26,046 nucleotides of DNA from an uncultured Muribaculaceae bacterium. Its GTDB lineage: Bacteria > Bacteroidota > Bacteroidia > Bacteroidales > Muribaculaceae. A program made the translations under genes and the position numbers. The stretch covers positions 1 through 26,046 of the forward strand of contig CAJTMY010000038.1 of the NCBI GenBank assembly GCA_910577355.1, given 5' to 3'. Below the pieces are notes generated by a model. The model had not been told where the DNA came from. It did not search any database and saw nothing but the letters and a program-made list of their open reading frames with translations. Positions 25,056-26,046 of the stretch are shown piece by piece (the stretch's first letter is position 1; each line of letters starts with the position of its first letter).

Positions 25056-25860
25056 AACCTCAGTGGCGGTTGTCGCCCTGATACTTGCCGCGGCTGCCGC
25101 AGGATGCGGCGACAACAGCCGCCGCGAAGCCGCCAACCAACTGCTCGGCAAGGCTCAGACTCTTGTCGATTCGCACGATTATGATTCTGCCATAGTTGTG
25201 CTCGACACACTCGACAAGAAGTATCGCGACTGCCTCGACGAGCGCAAGGCCGGCACGACGGTGCGTCTCACCGCGCTTGCCAATCTCACGCGCGACAGTC
25301 TGGCCTCGGCTGAGTTGCAGCTGCAGCGGGTGCAGGCCGATGTTGAGGCGTTGCAGCCGCAGTTCCGCAAGGTAGAGGTCGCCGGTACTGAAGGATATTT
25401 TGTCGACAAGGAAGCTTTTACCGGCAAGGAGATGAACAGCACCAGCCTGCAGGCTCGTGTCGACCCCGAGGGATACCTGTTTGTGGTGGCCAATGTGGCC
25501 GGGTGTCGAATAGGCCTCAACTCGCTGCGCGTCGGCGACGCGGTCACGGCTCCCGCTCAATCGGTGTCTGTCGAAGGCTCGGAGATAATGTCGCTGAGCC
25601 AGGAGCAGGTGGCTCCCGTTGTCGATGCCATCAATGCCGCCGATGGTAAAACGGTGGCGGTAGAGCTTGTAGGCACAAAAGGTAAAGTTTCAGTAAAGCT
25701 TACAGGCAAGCAGCTTGCCGCCTTTGCCGACAGCGACCGTTATGCCAAGGCATTGCAGCGCCAACGCAGATTGCAGATCACCCTCGAGAAACTCGAACGC
25801 CAGCTCGCCCGCCTCAACGACCAGCTTGCCGCCCGCATCCCCGTCCCCGAAGAGGAATAA
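25039..25860 (+). CDS. Putative lipoprotein with coiled coils, function unknown
   Basis: The product has 273 residues. The N-terminal signal ends in a lipobox-like AAGC, predicting lipidation at Cys23. Residues 30-70 look like a TPR-type helical pair (LLGKAQTLVDSHDYDSAIVVLDTLDKKY). A probable coiled coil at about 87-110 precedes a beta-rich middle (112-225), which includes an EGYLFVVANVAGCRIGLNSLRVGD stretch. A second basic coiled coil spans about 235-265. I do not recognise a named family. The start lies inside relA, 17 bases before its stop codon in another frame, so translation is probably coupled. A strong terminator follows, making it the last gene of the transcript. Confidence 0.75.
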   Translation: MYSARKTSVAVVALILAAAAAGCGDNSRREAANQLLGKAQTLVDSHDYDSAIVVLDTLDKKYRDCLDERKAGTTVRLTALANLTRDSLASAELQLQRVQADVEALQPQFRKVEVAGTEGYFVDKEAFTGKEMNSTSLQARVDPEGYLFVVANVAGCRIGLNSLRVGDAVTAPAQSVSVEGSEIMSLSQEQVAPVVDAINAADGKTVAVELVGTKGKVSVKLTGKQLAAFADSDRYAKALQRQRRLQITLEKLERQLARLNDQLAARIPVPEEE

Positions 25861-25886
25861 ATAGCAATATTACTCCAAAACTTTAT

Positions 25887-25916
25887 GCCTGTGATCAGAT
25901 GTCGCAGGCTTTTTTT
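25887..25916 (+). terminator. Rho-independent terminator of the relA-lipoprotein unit
   Basis: A seven-base-pair stem (25887-25893 with 25903-25909, one G-U pair) is followed by seven T residues at 25910-25916, 26 bases after the lipoprotein stop codon. Confidence 0.85.
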
Positions 25917-25956
25917 GAAAACGAATCTTAATTGAAAAATATTATTTAATTTTTAG

Positions 25957-25985
25957 TTGTTTTTTAAAATTAATCATTAAATTTG
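25957..25985 (+). promoter_or_regulatory. Promoter of a gene to the right of the window
   Basis: An exact -7 element TAAATTTG lies at 25978-25985 in an A/T-rich stretch. A -33-like TTG lies at 25957-25959 with an 18-base spacer. No coding start is seen before the window ends, so its gene lies beyond 26046. Confidence 0.55.
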
Positions 25986-26046
25986 CGGCAGTAATATTGA
26001 AGATTCCAAATCGAAGTGCAAAACATCGTGTATGGAATAATATATT

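Noticed and set aside
1..26046. CRISPR arrays, tRNA or tmRNA genes, insertion sequences, attachment-site repeats
   Set aside because: I looked for spaced direct repeats, cloverleaf-like intergenic segments, transposase motifs and terminal inverted repeats and saw none; all intergenic gaps are shorter than 200 bases.

Overview
The window reads as a chromosomal segment of a Bacteroidota (order Bacteroidales) bacterium. Pointers are a short primary sigma factor without region 1.1, several exact copies of the Bacteroidota -7 promoter element TAnnTTTG, families largely confined to this phylum (DUF4252, DUF5606), and start sites with no evident Shine-Dalgarno sequence. The fairly GC-rich coding sequence and clipped gene spacing would fit a Muribaculaceae-like gut commensal, but that family placement is inference. 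No tRNA, rRNA, insertion sequence, prophage or CRISPR array was seen, and no gene-free stretch exceeds 300 bases.

Layout. (1) 1-1761: a terminator of an upstream gene, then a tight ECF sigma factor / membrane anti-sigma-like protein / DUF4252 secreted protein cassette. (2) 1789-3105 (-): an outer-membrane porin of the DcaP-like type. (3) 3279-9018: a complete tripartite RND efflux operon (adaptor, inner-membrane pump, outer-membrane channel), with stop/start overlaps. (4) 9042-15600: a complete histidine utilisation operon, from a fused formimidoyltransferase-cyclodeaminase through urocanase and histidine ammonia-lyase to imidazolonepropionase. It has a good promoter and a strong hairpin that overlaps that promoter. 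(5) 15637-19773 (-): a metallo-beta-lactamase-fold hydrolase, the primary sigma factor RpoD, then ackA and pta (acetate overflow and substrate-level ATP), each block ending in a clear hairpin. (6) 19893-22202 (-): a putative operon of a Yip1-like membrane protein, the trans-translation factor SmpB and a TIR-domain protein whose C-terminal part resembles the substrate-binding domain of Hsp70. (7) 22309-25860 (+): a DUF5606 protein, a RelA-type (p)ppGpp synthetase with a degenerate hydrolase site, and an overlapping lipoprotein gene. A terminator follows, then a promoter reading out of the window.

Most of this is core metabolism and regulation: histidine is broken down to glutamate plus one-carbon units, acetyl-CoA is turned into acetate and ATP, RelA answers amino-acid shortage, and SmpB rescues stalled ribosomes. 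The item most likely to be an undescribed system is the TIR/Hsp70-like fusion at 19893-21170. It joins a candidate NAD-consuming effector domain to a possible protein-sensing module, in the transcription unit of a ribosome-rescue factor. The Hsp70 assignment rests on reading motifs by eye and should be tested by structure prediction.
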